A DNA stretch of 64,000 nt from assembly GCF_014892575.1 (NCBI RefSeq), contig NZ_JADBGI010000003.1:273915-337914 (forward strand), given 5' to 3'. The translations under genes and the position numbers were made by a program. Positions 17,060 through 26,485 of this stretch are shown in pieces. The stretch's first letter is position 1, and every line of letters begins with the position of its first letter. Under the pieces are notes generated by a model. That model saw only the letters and a list, made by a program, of their open reading frames with translations. It was not told the origin of the DNA and ran no database searches. Source of the stretch: Nocardiopsis coralli. Its GTDB lineage: Bacteria; Actinomycetota; Actinomycetes; Streptosporangiales; Streptosporangiaceae.

Positions 17060-18223
17060 ATGGACGAGACACCCGGCCCCCGGCGGCGCAGCGTACGCGA
17101 CTGGATCGTGGACGTCGCGATGGTCGTGCTCGCCTTCCTCTTCGGCCTGACCGCCCTCGTGGATCCCCCGCACGAACCGACCCCGCCGCCGAACTCGACC
17201 GTCGCGGTGACCGTGGAGCTGGCCGTGCTCGTGGCCGGGTGCGCCGCCCTCTGGTGGCGCCGCCGGTGGCCCCTGCAGGTCGCGGGTGTGCTGATGGCGG
17301 CGTCGGCGGTCTTCGTCATGGTGGGCGGGGCCATGCTGGTGGCGCTGTTCTCCCTCGCCGTGCACCGGCCGCCGCGGACCAGCCTCCCGGTCTTCGGGGT
17401 GGGCGTGCTCGCGGCCTGGGCCAACATCAGCATCCACCCGGACCAGAACGCGCCCGACCTGGTGATGTTCCTGCTGAGCGTGGCGATGATGGCCGCGCTC
17501 ACCGGGTGGGGCATATCCGTCCGGCACCGGCGCGAGCTCGTCGACTCCCTGCGCGAGCGCGCCGTGCACGCCGAGGGCGAGGCCCGGTTGCGCGCCGAAC
17601 GTGTCCAGCACCAGGTCAGGGAGTCCATCGCCAGGGAGATCCACGACGTGCTCGGCCACCGGCTGTCGATGCTCAGCGTGCACGCCGGGGCGCTGGAGTA
17701 CCGCCCGGACGCCTCCGAGGACGAGGTGCGCCGCTCCGCCCAGGTGATCCGGGAGAGCGCACACCAGGCCCTGCAGGACCTGCGCGAGGTCATCGGCGTG
17801 CTGCGCGCCCCGGTCGGCGAGCTGCCCCAGCCCACCATGGCCGACCTGCGCCAGCTCGTCGCGGAGGCCGACCACGTCGGGGCGAGCGTGGAGCTGTCGG
17901 AGGACTACGAGGGTTCCGTGCCCGAACGCACGGGCCGCGCCGCGTACCGCATCGTGCAGGAGGCGCTGACCAACGTGCGCAAGCACGCTCCGGGCTCCGA
18001 CACCAGGGTGCGGGTCTCCGGTGAGCCCGGCGGTGAGCTGCGGGTCGAAGTGGCCAACGGCCCCTCCCCCGACCCCGGCGCCGAGGAGAGCCACCCGGCC
18101 GGCTCGGGCCAGGGGCTCGTGGGACTGGCCGAACGGGTCTCCCTCGCCTCCGGCCGCCTGGAGCACGGCCCGACCGCGGACGGTGGCTGGCGCCTGCGCG
18201 CGTGGCTACCGTGGCCGACATGA
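17060..18223 (+). CDS. DesK/NarX-type sensor histidine kinase
   Basis: 387 aa. Four to five membrane helices fill residues 10-160 (WIVDVAMVVLAFLFGL; VAVTVELAVLVAGCAALWW and so on) with almost no external loop, so the signal is probably sensed in or at the membrane. A HisKA_3 dimerisation helix follows with the phospho-acceptor in REIHDVLGHRLSML, then an HATPase domain ending in GQGLVGLAERVSLASGRLEH. The ATG at 17060 gives a short basic N-terminus before the first helix. The stop overlaps the regulator start (ATGA), so the pair is co-translated. Signal unknown. Confidence 0.93.
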   Translation: MDETPGPRRRSVRDWIVDVAMVVLAFLFGLTALVDPPHEPTPPPNSTVAVTVELAVLVAGCAALWWRRRWPLQVAGVLMAASAVFVMVGGAMLVALFSLAVHRPPRTSLPVFGVGVLAAWANISIHPDQNAPDLVMFLLSVAMMAALTGWGISVRHRRELVDSLRERAVHAEGEARLRAERVQHQVRESIAREIHDVLGHRLSMLSVHAGALEYRPDASEDEVRRSAQVIRESAHQALQDLREVIGVLRAPVGELPQPTMADLRQLVAEADHVGASVELSEDYEGSVPERTGRAAYRIVQEALTNVRKHAPGSDTRVRVSGEPGGELRVEVANGPSPDPGAEESHPAGSGQGLVGLAERVSLASGRLEHGPTADGGWRLRAWLPWPT

Positions 18224-18912
18224 GCGAGACCGAGCGCGGGGACGCGCGGATCGGCGTGATGATCGTCGACGACGACGCCCTGGTCCGGGTGGGCCTGGTG
18301 ATGATGATGGGCGGCGCCCCCGACGTACGGGTGGCCGCCGAGGCCGAGGACGGCGGGCAGGTCGTTGACCTGGTGCGCGAGCACGCCCCGGACGTGGTGC
18401 TGATGGACATCCGCATGCCCGGGGTCGACGGGCTCACCGCGACCGAACGCCTGCGGGCCCTGCCGGATCCCCCGGAGGTGCTCGTGCTGACCACCTTCGA
18501 CGCCGACGAGCACGTCCTGCGCGCCCTGCGTGCGGGCGCGGCCGGGTTCCTGCTCAAGGACACCCCGCCCGAGGAGATCGTGGAGTCGGTGCGCCGGGTC
18601 GCCCGCGGCATGCCGGTGCTGTCGCCCGAGGTCACTCGCCGGCTCATGGACCGGGTCGCGCACGCGGGCCACGACGAGCGCGCCGAGCGGGCCAAGCGCC
18701 GTCTGGAAGGGCTCAACGAGCGGGAGCTGGAGGTCGCCGTCGCGGTGGGCGAGGGACGTTCCAACGCCGACATCGCCGACCGGCTGTTCCTGAGCGTGCC
18801 GACGGTCAAGACGCACGTCTCGAGCATCCTCACGAAGCTGCAGCTCAACAACCGGGTGCAGGTGGCGCTGCTGGTGCACGACGCCCAGCTGCTCGACGGC
18901 GACTCCCCCTGA
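18220..18912 (+). CDS. NarL/LuxR-type response regulator
   Basis: 230 aa. Receiver domain: VMIVDDDALVRVGL (acidic pocket), VVLMDIRMPGVDGL (phospho-acceptor Asp), VLTTFDADEHV and FLLKDTPPEEI (Lys). The C-terminal LuxR helix-turn-helix has LNERELEVAVAVGEGRSN, then NADIADRLFLSVPTVKTHVS. It is the cognate partner of the kinase it overlaps by 4 nt. The start at the ATG of that overlap is preferred over a GTG at 18202. Target genes are unknown; the P450 or kinase genes downstream face the other way. Confidence 0.95.
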   Translation: MSETERGDARIGVMIVDDDALVRVGLVMMMGGAPDVRVAAEAEDGGQVVDLVREHAPDVVLMDIRMPGVDGLTATERLRALPDPPEVLVLTTFDADEHVLRALRAGAAGFLLKDTPPEEIVESVRRVARGMPVLSPEVTRRLMDRVAHAGHDERAERAKRRLEGLNERELEVAVAVGEGRSNADIADRLFLSVPTVKTHVSSILTKLQLNNRVQVALLVHDAQLLDGDSP

Positions 18913-18936
18913 CCCGGGGCCGGGCCTGCCCCCGGG

Positions 18937-20613
18937 TCAGGCCGGTTCGAACGACTCCGAGATGCGGTCGAGGAGCCGGTGGTTGACCTCGGGGTCCTCC
19001 GGGCTCACCAGGAACAGCGCGTACCCCTTCTCCGACGTGTGGAAGCCGCGGTTGATGGCGTGCCGGTCGCCGCTGTCCCCAGAGAAGGTGAACTCCCAGT
19101 CGGCGGCGCTGTCGTAGTCGTCGGTCCAATCGGCGTCGACGTCCTCGATCCCGATGAGCGAGTACCCGGGGAAGTTGCCGCTCGCGGCGGGTTCGAGGTC
19201 GCGCCAGTCGTCGCCGGCGTCGTCGTTGGGGTCGTCGGTCTGGTCGACCATGAGGTATCCGCCGTCGGGGTTCTCGAAGCGCACCATGTGGCCGTCGCGT
19301 TCGATGTCCCAGTCCTCGGGCACGTCGACGGAGAAGCCGCTCTCGTCCTCGTGGCGCTCGAGGAAGTCCCACTCCTCGTCGTCGGAGTCGTCGTCCTCGT
19401 CCTCGCGGCCCCCGTCGTCCCCGTCGGACGCCTCGTCGGGTTCGGAGGCCTCGTCCTCGGGCTCCTCCTGGGGTTCGGACGGTTCCTCGGAGGCCTCCTC
19501 CGCCACACCGGCCTGCTCGCTGTCGCCGACGAGCTGGCTGTTGTCGTCGCGGTTCATGCTCACCAGCGCCGAGGTCGTGGCGCCGGCGGCGAGCACCACG
19601 AAGGCGACCGCGGCGATGACGAGGTTGCGGGTGCGGTTGGAACGCCGTCCGCCGCCCCCGGCCGGGGCCGCGGCGTGCTGTGCGGCGGGCGCGGCCGGTG
19701 CCGGTTCCTGGGCCGCCGGGGTGGGTTCGGGGGCCGGAACCGGGGCCGGTGCCACGGCGGTCGCGGTCGTCGAGGCGGACCCGGCGCTCTCGCGGATCTC
19801 CCGCAGGCGGGCGCGCACGCGGTCGACGGACGGGCGGTCCCCGGGCTCCTTGGCGCACAGGTCGGCCAGCAGCGGCGCGAGCGCGCCGGCGCGCGTGGGC
19901 TCGGGGAGGTCCTGCGTGACGATCGCCGTGAGCGTCGACATCGGGGTGGGCCGCTCGAAGGGGAGCGTGCCCTCGACCGCCTGGTACAGGGTCACACCGA
20001 GCGCCCACACGTCGGAGGCGGCGGTGGCCGAGCGGCCGTGGGCGACCTCCGGTGCCAGGTAGCTCGGCGAACCGATGAGCAGGCCCGTACTGGTCAGGTG
20101 CGTGGAACCGTCCAGGTGGGCGATGCCGAAGTCGGTGAGCACGGCGCGGTGGTCGCCGGCGATGAGCACGTTCCCCGGCTTGATGTCGCGGTGCACGATG
20201 CCGCGACGGTGCGCCTCGGCGAGCCCGGCGGCCATCTGCTCGCCGATCTCGGCGGCCCGGAGCACGGACAGGGTTCCCTCGTCCTGAAGCAGCGTGCCGA
20301 GCGACGGGCCCTCCACCAGCTCCATGACGATCCACGGGCGGCCGTCCTCGTCGGCCACGTCGAAGACCGTGATGATCGCGGGGTGGCTGAGCTGCGCGGC
20401 GCTGCGGGCCTCCCGGATCATCCGGGTGCGCAGGACCTCCACCTCGTGGTCGGGCAGGCCCGGGGGCGTGGTGAGTTCCTTGATCGCGACGGGGCGGTCC
20501 AGGAGGGTGTCGGTCCCCCGCCAGACACGGCCCATTCCACCGGTGCCGATGACGTCGTCGAGACGGTAGCGGTTGACCAGGACACGGCCGGGGTCGGCTT
20601 CCGAACTGTTCAT
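18937..20613 (-). CDS. membrane Ser/Thr protein kinase with acidic external domain
   Basis: 558 aa. Kinase domain at residues 15-270: IGTGGMGRVWRG, VAIKEL (Lys 45), HRDIKPGNVLI, DFGIAHLDG, GSPSYLAPE. A Pro/Ala-rich linker leads to one membrane helix (about 320-345, LVIAAVAFVVLAAGATTSAL). Outside is a long Asp/Glu-rich spacer and then a folded domain of about 140 residues that begins FSVDVPEDWDIERDGHMVRF and ends LLDRISESFEPA. This C-terminal domain resembles those of other Nocardiopsis/Streptomyces kinases and may sense a surface signal. No PASTA repeats are present. The ATG at 20613 is favoured by the kinase-domain boundary. Convergent with the response-regulator gene. Confidence 0.92.
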   Translation of the reverse strand: MNSSEADPGRVLVNRYRLDDVIGTGGMGRVWRGTDTLLDRPVAIKELTTPPGLPDHEVEVLRTRMIREARSAAQLSHPAIITVFDVADEDGRPWIVMELVEGPSLGTLLQDEGTLSVLRAAEIGEQMAAGLAEAHRRGIVHRDIKPGNVLIAGDHRAVLTDFGIAHLDGSTHLTSTGLLIGSPSYLAPEVAHGRSATAASDVWALGVTLYQAVEGTLPFERPTPMSTLTAIVTQDLPEPTRAGALAPLLADLCAKEPGDRPSVDRVRARLREIRESAGSASTTATAVAPAPVPAPEPTPAAQEPAPAAPAAQHAAAPAGGGGRRSNRTRNLVIAAVAFVVLAAGATTSALVSMNRDDNSQLVGDSEQAGVAEEASEEPSEPQEEPEDEASEPDEASDGDDGGREDEDDDSDDEEWDFLERHEDESGFSVDVPEDWDIERDGHMVRFENPDGGYLMVDQTDDPNDDAGDDWRDLEPAASGNFPGYSLIGIEDVDADWTDDYDSAADWEFTFSGDSGDRHAINRGFHTSEKGYALFLVSPEDPEVNHRLLDRISESFEPA

Positions 20614-20804
20614 GCTCGCGTGAGATCCTCTGCGGGGGGAGGGGCGGGAACGGGGTCGAGGGGGCACCACTCCGGCCGGACCGGGCCCGGACGGAGAACA
20701 CTCACAGACTAGGGCGCCCGCACGGGGCTCGGGGTTGCCACGAGTCGGCCGGTTTCTCGTCACACGACGGACGGATCCCGACAATCCCCCCGTGACGTGC
20801 GAGA

Positions 20805-20846
20805 GCCCCGCCGGGCCCGTCCTGGGGACGGACCTCGCGGCGGGGC
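20805..20846 (-). terminator. hairpin after the P450 pair
   Basis: GCCCCGCCG (20805-20813) pairs with CGGCGGGGC (20838-20846). It starts 36 bp beyond the stop of the second P450 gene and ahead of the kinase gene on the same strand. Confidence 0.55.
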
Positions 20847-20881
20847 CCCGCGTCCGGGCGTGTCACCGCCCGTCGCACACG

Positions 20882-22090
20882 TCAGTCCACGCGCACCGGG
20901 AGCTCCTTCACCCCGGAGACGATGATCGACGGCATCGGCTCGAGGTCGGCGTCGTCCACCGCGATCCGGATCTTCGGGAAACGCTCGAAGAGGCGGGGCA
21001 CGAGCTCGTTGACCTCCATGCGCGCCAGGTTCGCGCCGATGCAGTAGTGGCGCCCGTGGGAGAAGCTCAGGTGCGAGGAGTCCTCCCGCTTGATGTCGAA
21101 GACCGTCGCGTCCGGGCCGTGGCGGTCCTCGTCGTGGCCGCTGGACCCGTAACCCATGAGCAGCGCCTCGCCCTTGGGGATCGACACCCCCGCCAGCTCC
21201 ATGTCCTCGGTGGTGTAACGCATCGGGACGTACTCCGCCGGCGGGTCCCAGCGCAGCACCTCCTCGGTGGCCTTGCCCCACTCGACCTCGCCGTCCAGCA
21301 GCAGCTGCAGCTGGTCCGGGTGCTGGATGAGCGCGCGCACCACGTTGGGGATGAGGTTCATCGTGGTCTCGTAACCGGCGCTGATGAAGAGCACCAGGGT
21401 CCAGATCAGCTCGCTCTCGGTGAGCCGGTCCTGGTCGTCGCGGGAGGCGATGAGGTCGCTGGTGAGGTCGTCGCCGGGGTTCTCGCGCTTCTCGGCGACC
21501 AGCTCGGTCAGGACCTCCCACAGGCGGCTGAAGGAGTTCATCGCCTGCTCGGGGCTGGTCGACTGGTCGAAGAACATGCTGACGAGGTCGTGCATCTCGC
21601 CGCGCAGCTCGGGCTTGAGGCCGAACAGCTCGCTGATCACGGTCAGCGGCAGCGGCATCGCGACGAGCTCCTTGAAGTCGACGACCCCGTCCTTGCTCTT
21701 CGCGGCCTCGCTCTGGAGCTCGTTCAGGAGGCGGTCGACGATGGCGACGATGTCCCCGCGCATGTGCTCCACACGCCGGGGGGTGAACGCCTTGGAGATC
21801 AGCTTGCGCAGCCGGGTGTGGGTGTCGCCGTCCTGCGAGAGCATGTTCTCGTTGACGATCCACGACATCATCGGCCAGTCCGCCGGGATCTCACCGGCGT
21901 TGAAGGCCCGCCAGTGCTTGCGGTTCTTCTGGATCCGGGTGTCGCCGATGGCCTCGGTGACACCCGCGTGCGTGGTCACGACCCACGCAGCAACTTCCCC
22001 AGGAAGGACGACAGGGACGACAGGGGCGATCTCCCGGAGGTGGGCCGATTGGGCTCGGAGGTTTCCCGGGGCGATGCGGACGGGCTCCAA
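20882..22090 (-). CDS. cytochrome P450, canonical
   Basis: 402 aa. Heme-ligand loop FSHGRHYCIGANLARMEV with Cys 350, I-helix oxygen-activation motif AGYETT (239-244) and K-helix EEVLR (276-280, an intact ExxR), so a fully functional class I monooxygenase is expected. Substrate unknown. The start is the TTG at 22090: it has GGAAGGA 5 nt upstream, and no better ATG or GTG precedes the conserved N-terminal part. It begins inside the 3' end of the preceding P450 gene, a 115-nt overlap in another frame, so the two are co-expressed. No ferredoxin or reductase gene is nearby. Confidence 0.92.
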   Translation of the reverse strand: MEPVRIAPGNLRAQSAHLREIAPVVPVVLPGEVAAWVVTTHAGVTEAIGDTRIQKNRKHWRAFNAGEIPADWPMMSWIVNENMLSQDGDTHTRLRKLISKAFTPRRVEHMRGDIVAIVDRLLNELQSEAAKSKDGVVDFKELVAMPLPLTVISELFGLKPELRGEMHDLVSMFFDQSTSPEQAMNSFSRLWEVLTELVAEKRENPGDDLTSDLIASRDDQDRLTESELIWTLVLFISAGYETTMNLIPNVVRALIQHPDQLQLLLDGEVEWGKATEEVLRWDPPAEYVPMRYTTEDMELAGVSIPKGEALLMGYGSSGHDEDRHGPDATVFDIKREDSSHLSFSHGRHYCIGANLARMEVNELVPRLFERFPKIRIAVDDADLEPMPSIIVSGVKELPVRVD

Positions 22091-23325
22091 TGGTTTCCTT
22101 CCACTGTTGCGCGGGGCAGCGGGTTCTGTGGGGTGAACGACGTGGGGAGGGCGACCGGAACCCAGGACAGACCGGTCAGGTTCCACCGCAGCTCCTCCTG
22201 GGGGACGGCGAGCCGAAGGTCGGAGAGCCGGCTGAGCACGGCCCGGACCGCCGCGGTGGTGATGGTGACGGCCTGGTCGCGGGCGGGGCAGCGGTGCGGG
22301 CCGGCACCCCAGGCGACGTGGGCACGGTTGGCGGACTCGGCGATGCGGTCCGCGTTCTCCCGGGCGAAGAAGTGGTTGGCGGCGGCGAAACCGAGCAGCA
22401 CGGGCGTACCGGCCTCGATCGTGCGGCCTCCGCCGACGGGGATGTCCACCCGGGGGTACATGGCGGGGTAGTTGGTGATCGGCGGGTCCTGCCACAGCAC
22501 GCGGTCGACGAGCTGGCCGAGCTCGGCGTCGGTGCGGTAGAGGTCCGGTCCGTGTCCCTCCTCGGAGAGGGCGGCCCGCAGCGTGGAGTTGATGAGGTTC
22601 GCGGTGGGTTCGTTGGCCGCGGTGACCATGAGGAGCATCTGGTGGATGACCTCCTCGTCGGTCAGGGCCGCCCGGTGCTGCACGAGCCGGGTGGTGACGT
22701 CGTCCCCCGGGTTGCGGTGCTTCTCGCTCACCGTCTCGGACAGTGCGCGTTCGGCCTCGGCGTTGGCCCGTTCGGCGTCAACGCCCGTCCACAGGTCGCG
22801 GCTGGCCTTGGCGAAGGCGAGGGCGCGCTGCTCGTCCATGCCGAAGACGACGTTCATGACCAGCAGCGGCAGCAGGCGCGCGAACTCGTTGAGGAGATCG
22901 GCCTGGCCCCGCTCGCAGAAGGTGTCGATGAGGGAGTCGGCGACCTCGCGGGTGACCGACGCCAGGCGCTGCTCGCTCACCGTCCCGAAACTGTCCACGA
23001 TCGCCCGGCGGTAGCGCTGGTGCTCGGCCCCGTCGTTGAAGAGCGCGTTGGGACGCGGCGCCATCATGGGGACCACGGCCGCCGATTCGTCGATCAGGCC
23101 CCGCGTGTAGTCCTTCCACAGATGGGGGTCGTGGCTGAACGTGTTCGTGTCACGGCACCAGCTCAGGAACGTGCTGTAGTCGGTGATGAGCCAGCCCCGG
23201 ACCCCCGGCTCGATCTCCACGGGGACGACGGGCCCGTGCTCCGCGCGCATCTTGTCGTAGAGCGCGTACGGATCGGGGTGCGGCTCGTCCTGGTACAGCT
23301 TCGCGTACGGGCATCCAGATGACAC
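21976..23325 (-). CDS. cytochrome P450 lacking the ExxR motif (CYP157-like)
   Basis: 449 aa, GTG start with AAGG 5 nt upstream. The heme loop is WGAGPHRCPARDQA (Cys 346), with Trp where Phe is usual. The K-helix site reads DRVLWQDPP (274-282) instead of ExxR, and the I-helix has ANEPTA instead of AGxDTT. Streptomyces CYP157 enzymes likewise lack ExxR and are usually encoded directly beside a normal P450 (often CYP154), the arrangement seen here. The last 45 residues, Ser/Pro-rich, are encoded where the next P450 gene already starts. CYP157 genes often belong to conservons, but no cvnA-D genes are present in this window. Function unknown. Confidence 0.9.
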   Translation of the reverse strand: MSSGCPYAKLYQDEPHPDPYALYDKMRAEHGPVVPVEIEPGVRGWLITDYSTFLSWCRDTNTFSHDPHLWKDYTRGLIDESAAVVPMMAPRPNALFNDGAEHQRYRRAIVDSFGTVSEQRLASVTREVADSLIDTFCERGQADLLNEFARLLPLLVMNVVFGMDEQRALAFAKASRDLWTGVDAERANAEAERALSETVSEKHRNPGDDVTTRLVQHRAALTDEEVIHQMLLMVTAANEPTANLINSTLRAALSEEGHGPDLYRTDAELGQLVDRVLWQDPPITNYPAMYPRVDIPVGGGRTIEAGTPVLLGFAAANHFFARENADRIAESANRAHVAWGAGPHRCPARDQAVTITTAAVRAVLSRLSDLRLAVPQEELRWNLTGLSWVPVALPTSFTPQNPLPRATVEGNHWSPSASPRETSEPNRPTSGRSPLSSLSSFLGKLLRGS

Positions 23326-23561
23326 GGGCGCCTTAAAGGGGTGGGGGGCAGAGGTCGGTCGCGGGTCCGTCCGTCGCCGGGCGGGGTGTGATCCGCGAAT
23401 ACCCTAGCGGTCCTCCGCATCGCCGCAACAGCAAGGGTTCCGCCTTCTTGCGTCGGCGCAGCTCATGCCCGCGTACACATGTGCGCCCGGGTGCGCGTGA
23501 GGCACACCCGGGCGCGTTCGGCCGGTCGGCGGGGCCGGTCGGGCGCCGCAGACCGGGCGGG

Positions 23562-25826
23562 TCAGGCGGTGTCGTCGGCCATCGGGCGGAACCGGCGCAG
23601 CCGCTGGCTGTTGGTCACCACGAACACGCTCGAGAGCGCCATCGCCGCACCGGCGAGCATCGGGTTGAGCAGGCCGGCGGCGGCGAGCGGGATCGCCGAG
23701 GTGTTGTAGGCGAAGGCCCAGAACAGGTTGCCCTTGATCGTGGACAGCGTCCGGCGCGAGAGCCGCACGGCGTCGGCGGCGGCGCGCAGGTCGCCGCGGA
23801 CCAGGGTCAGGTCACTGGCCTCGATCGCCACGTCCGTTCCGGTGCCCATGGACAGCCCGAGGTCGGCCTGGGCGAGGGCGGCGGCGTCGTTGACCCCGTC
23901 GCCGACCATGGCCACGGCGCGGCCCTCGTCCTGCAGGCGGCGGACCACGTCGACCTTGTCCTTGGGCAGGACCTCGGCGATCACCTCCTCGATCCCGACC
24001 TCGGCGGCGACGGTGCGGGCGACCGTCGTGTTGTCGCCGGTGAGCAGGATCGGGGTGAGGCCGAGCTCGCGGAACCGGCGCACGGCCTCGGCGCTGGTCG
24101 GCTTGACCGCGTCGGCGACCACGAGCACCCCGCGGGCCCGGCCGTCCCAACCGACGGCCACGGCGGTGCGGCCCTCGTTCTCGGCCCGGGCCATCGCGGA
24201 CTCGAGCTCGGGCGGCAGCGGCTGCGACCACTCCTCCAGCAGCGCGCGGCGCCCGACGAGGACCGCGCGGCCCTCGACGGTCCCCTGCACACCGAGGCCC
24301 TCGACGTTGGCGAAGCCCTCCGGGGTGGGCAGGTCGCCGGTGCGTACCAGGGCGCCGGAGGCGATGGCGCGGGCGATGGGGTGCTCGGAGGCGTTCTCCA
24401 GGGCACCGGCCAGGCGCAGGAGCTCCTCCTCGTCGGTGCCCTCGGCCGCGACGACCCCGTCCAGGGCCATCTTGCCGGTGGTGACGGTGCCGGTCTTGTC
24501 GAGCACGACGGTGTCCACGCGCCGGGTGGACTCCAGCACCTCGGGGCCCTTGATGAGGATGCCGAGCTGGGCGCCGCGGCCGGTCCCGATCATGAGCGCC
24601 ATCGGGGTGGCCAGCCCGAGCGCGCAGGGGCAGGCGATGATGAGCACGGCGACGGCGGCGGTGAACGCGGCGGTCACGGGGTCGCCGGTGCCGAGCCAGA
24701 AACCGAGCGCGCCGACGGCGACCATGATCGCCACGGGCACGAAGACCCCGGAGATGCGGTCGGCGAGGCGCTGCACGGCGGCCTTGCCGTTCTGGGCCTC
24801 CTCGACCAGGCGGGCCATCTGCGCGAGCTGGGTGTCCGAACCGACGCGGGTGGCGCGCACGACCAGGCGTCCGCCGGCGTTGACGGTCGCACCGACCACG
24901 GCGCTGCCGGGTTCGACCTCGACCGGCGCCGACTCGCCGGTGAGCATGCTCATGTCGACGGCGGAGCTGCCCTCCTCGACGGTGCCGTCGGTGGCGACCT
25001 TCTCGCCGGGCCGGACCACGAACAGGTCGCCGGCGGCGAGCTCGCCCACGGGGACGAGGACCTCGCGGCCGTCGCGCAGGGCGGTGACCTCCTTGGCGCC
25101 GAGTTCCATGAGGGAACGCAGCGCCGCCCCGGCCTGCCGCTTGGAGCGCGCCTCGAAGAACTTGCCGAGGAGGATGAACGCGGTGACACCCGCGGCCACC
25201 TCCAGGTAGATGTTGGCGCTGCCGTCGGAGCGGGCGATGGTGAGCTCGAAGGGGTGCGTCATCCCCGGTTCCCCGGCGGTGCCGAGGAAGAGGGCGTAGA
25301 GCGACCACAGGAACGCCGCGCTCACGCCGAGCGAGACGAGCGTGTCCATGGTCGCGGTGCCGAGCTTGAGGTTCTTCCACGCGGCGACGTGGAAGGGCAG
25401 CGCCCCCCACACCACCACGGGTGCGGTGAGCGTGAGCGAGGCCCACTGCCAGTAGGTGAACTGCAGGGCCGGGACCATCGCCATGGCGATGACGGGCGCG
25501 GCGAGCAGGAGGGAGACGACCGCACGGGTGCGCAGCGCGCGCACGGGGTCGTCGGCCGCGGGTGCCTCCGCGGTGTCCTCGGGTTCGGGCGCGGGCGGGG
25601 CGGCGGAGTAACCGGCCTTCTCGATCTGGGCGACGAGGTCCTCGACGGCGGCGGCCCCGTCCTCGACGGACACCCGTGCCTTCTCGGTCGCGAAGTTGAC
25701 GGTGGCGGTGACGCCGTCCATCTTGTTGAGCCGCTTCTCGACACGGTTGGCGCACGCGGCGCAGGTCATCCCGCCGATGTCGAGTTCGACGGACGCGGGG
25801 GCGCCGTGCAGGGGCTGGGTGCTCAC
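23562..25826 (-). CDS. copA: copper-translocating P1B-type ATPase
   Basis: 754 aa. N-terminal heavy-metal domain with GMTCAAC (residues 19-25), eight predicted membrane helices, the CPC transport site in [13 protein letters not shown], phosphatase loop TGES, phosphorylation site DKTGTVTTG and hinge [10 protein letters not shown]. This is the CopA pattern, a Cu(I) exporter of the plasma membrane. The GTG start overlaps the stop of the 66-aa gene (GTGA) and has GGGGGG upstream. It is the last gene of a three-gene copper operon controlled, by inference, through CsoR-like sites at 26291 and 26361. Confidence 0.96.
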   Translation of the reverse strand: MSTQPLHGAPASVELDIGGMTCAACANRVEKRLNKMDGVTATVNFATEKARVSVEDGAAAVEDLVAQIEKAGYSAAPPAPEPEDTAEAPAADDPVRALRTRAVVSLLLAAPVIAMAMVPALQFTYWQWASLTLTAPVVVWGALPFHVAAWKNLKLGTATMDTLVSLGVSAAFLWSLYALFLGTAGEPGMTHPFELTIARSDGSANIYLEVAAGVTAFILLGKFFEARSKRQAGAALRSLMELGAKEVTALRDGREVLVPVGELAAGDLFVVRPGEKVATDGTVEEGSSAVDMSMLTGESAPVEVEPGSAVVGATVNAGGRLVVRATRVGSDTQLAQMARLVEEAQNGKAAVQRLADRISGVFVPVAIMVAVGALGFWLGTGDPVTAAFTAAVAVLIIACPCALGLATPMALMIGTGRGAQLGILIKGPEVLESTRRVDTVVLDKTGTVTTGKMALDGVVAAEGTDEEELLRLAGALENASEHPIARAIASGALVRTGDLPTPEGFANVEGLGVQGTVEGRAVLVGRRALLEEWSQPLPPELESAMARAENEGRTAVAVGWDGRARGVLVVADAVKPTSAEAVRRFRELGLTPILLTGDNTTVARTVAAEVGIEEVIAEVLPKDKVDVVRRLQDEGRAVAMVGDGVNDAAALAQADLGLSMGTGTDVAIEASDLTLVRGDLRAAADAVRLSRRTLSTIKGNLFWAFAYNTSAIPLAAAGLLNPMLAGAAMALSSVFVVTNSQRLRRFRPMADDTA

Positions 25827-26023
25827 CGTGTCCCCCCTTCGTGGCCGTCGCCGTCGGTGTCGTCGTGGCCCGTGTCGGCCGGGTCGTCGTGGCCCTGTTC
25901 CACCGAGTGCTCCGGAGCGTTCTCCGGGAGCACGGGGCCGACCAGTGAGCCGACCCCGAACATCGCACCGAACACGGCCACGAGGCCCAGGGCGTAGAGC
26001 CCGAGCTTCGTGGTCACACGCAT
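25823..26023 (-). CDS. 66-aa single-helix membrane protein with His/Asp-rich tail, copper operon
   Basis: The first 33 residues are a basic start plus one hydrophobic helix ([20 protein letters not shown]). The remainder is an acidic, His-containing tail ([17 protein letters not shown] then TDGDGHEGG) with five His and many Asp, well suited to metal binding outside the membrane. It starts 1 nt after the copZ stop and its stop overlaps the copA start, so it belongs to the operon. It could pass copper to or from CopA, or buffer it at the cell surface; this is inference. It is easy to miss because of its size. Confidence 0.8.
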   Translation of the reverse strand: MRVTTKLGLYALGLVAVFGAMFGVGSLVGPVLPENAPEHSVEQGHDDPADTGHDDTDGDGHEGGTR

Positions 26024-26024
26024 G

Positions 26025-26240
26025 TCAGTCCCGTACCTCGTATCCGGCCTCGTCGATGGCGGCGCGCACGGCGGCGTCGTCGACGGTGCCCTCGCTGGTG
26101 ACCGTGACCTTCTTGGCCTCCAGGTCGACGGCGACGTCGGTGACCCCGGCGACCTCGGTGACCTCCTCGGTCACGGAGTTGACGCAGTGCCCGCAGCTCA
26201 TCCCGTCGACGGTGTAGACAGCGGTGGTCGTGGTGGCCAT
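26025..26240 (-). CDS. copZ: copper chaperone (heavy-metal-associated domain)
   Basis: 71 aa, one HMA ferredoxin-like domain with the copper-binding motif GMSCGHC near residue 15. The sequence then follows the usual pattern (VTEVAGVTDVAVDLEAKKV, ending AIDEAGYEV). CopZ proteins carry Cu(I) in the cytosol and deliver it to CopA or CsoR. The ATG at 26240 has a perfect AGGAGG 4 nt upstream; upstream in-frame codons are not needed. First gene of the operon. Confidence 0.95.
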   Translation of the reverse strand: MATTTTAVYTVDGMSCGHCVNSVTEEVTEVAGVTDVAVDLEAKKVTVTSEGTVDDAAVRAAIDEAGYEVRD

Positions 26241-26290
26241 GTCGCCTCCTGTGGGTGGTGTGCGAAGGGTTTCCTCCAACACCCGGAACT

Positions 26291-26307
26291 ATACCCCCCT
26301 AGGGTAT
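26291..26307. promoter_or_regulatory. CsoR-like operator 1
   Basis: ATACCCCCCTAGGGTAT, a G/C-tract dyad flanked by A/T, 51 bp upstream of the copZ start. This matches the form of actinobacterial CsoR sites (TACCC...GGGTA), where apo-CsoR represses and Cu(I) relieves. csoR itself is not adjacent. Confidence 0.75.
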
Positions 26308-26360
26308 CTACGAGTCAAGCCCCCGCACCCCGTGTTCGAACGCCGACGGCCACGTCAGAC

Positions 26361-26375
26361 TACCCCAGGGGGGTA
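26361..26375. promoter_or_regulatory. CsoR-like operator 2
   Basis: TACCCC-AGG-GGGGTA, a perfect 6-3-6 dyad centred 69 bp from operator 1. Between them lie the likely copZ promoter and nothing coding. The rest of the 338-bp space between copZ and the GNAT gene holds only a terminator. Confidence 0.7.
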
Positions 26376-26450
26376 AAGAAGCCCCACACCGCACCCCATG
26401 CGCAGGCCATACGCACGCGGGCCCCGCAGCCAGGCCCCGGACACACGAAC

Positions 26451-26485
26451 GGGGTCGCGGACCGCTCGATGCGGCCCGCGACCCC
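26451..26485 (-). terminator. hairpin after the GNAT gene
   Basis: GGGGTCGCGG (26451-26460) pairs with CCGCGACCCC (26476-26485), 94 bp past the GNAT stop in the direction of transcription and upstream of the copper operon promoter, which it would insulate. Confidence 0.65.

Noticed and set aside
20882..23325. Conservon (cvn) locus
   Set aside because: The P450 pair is similar to those in conservons, but no cvnA sensor, roadblock, DUF742 or small GTPase gene adjoins it in the window.
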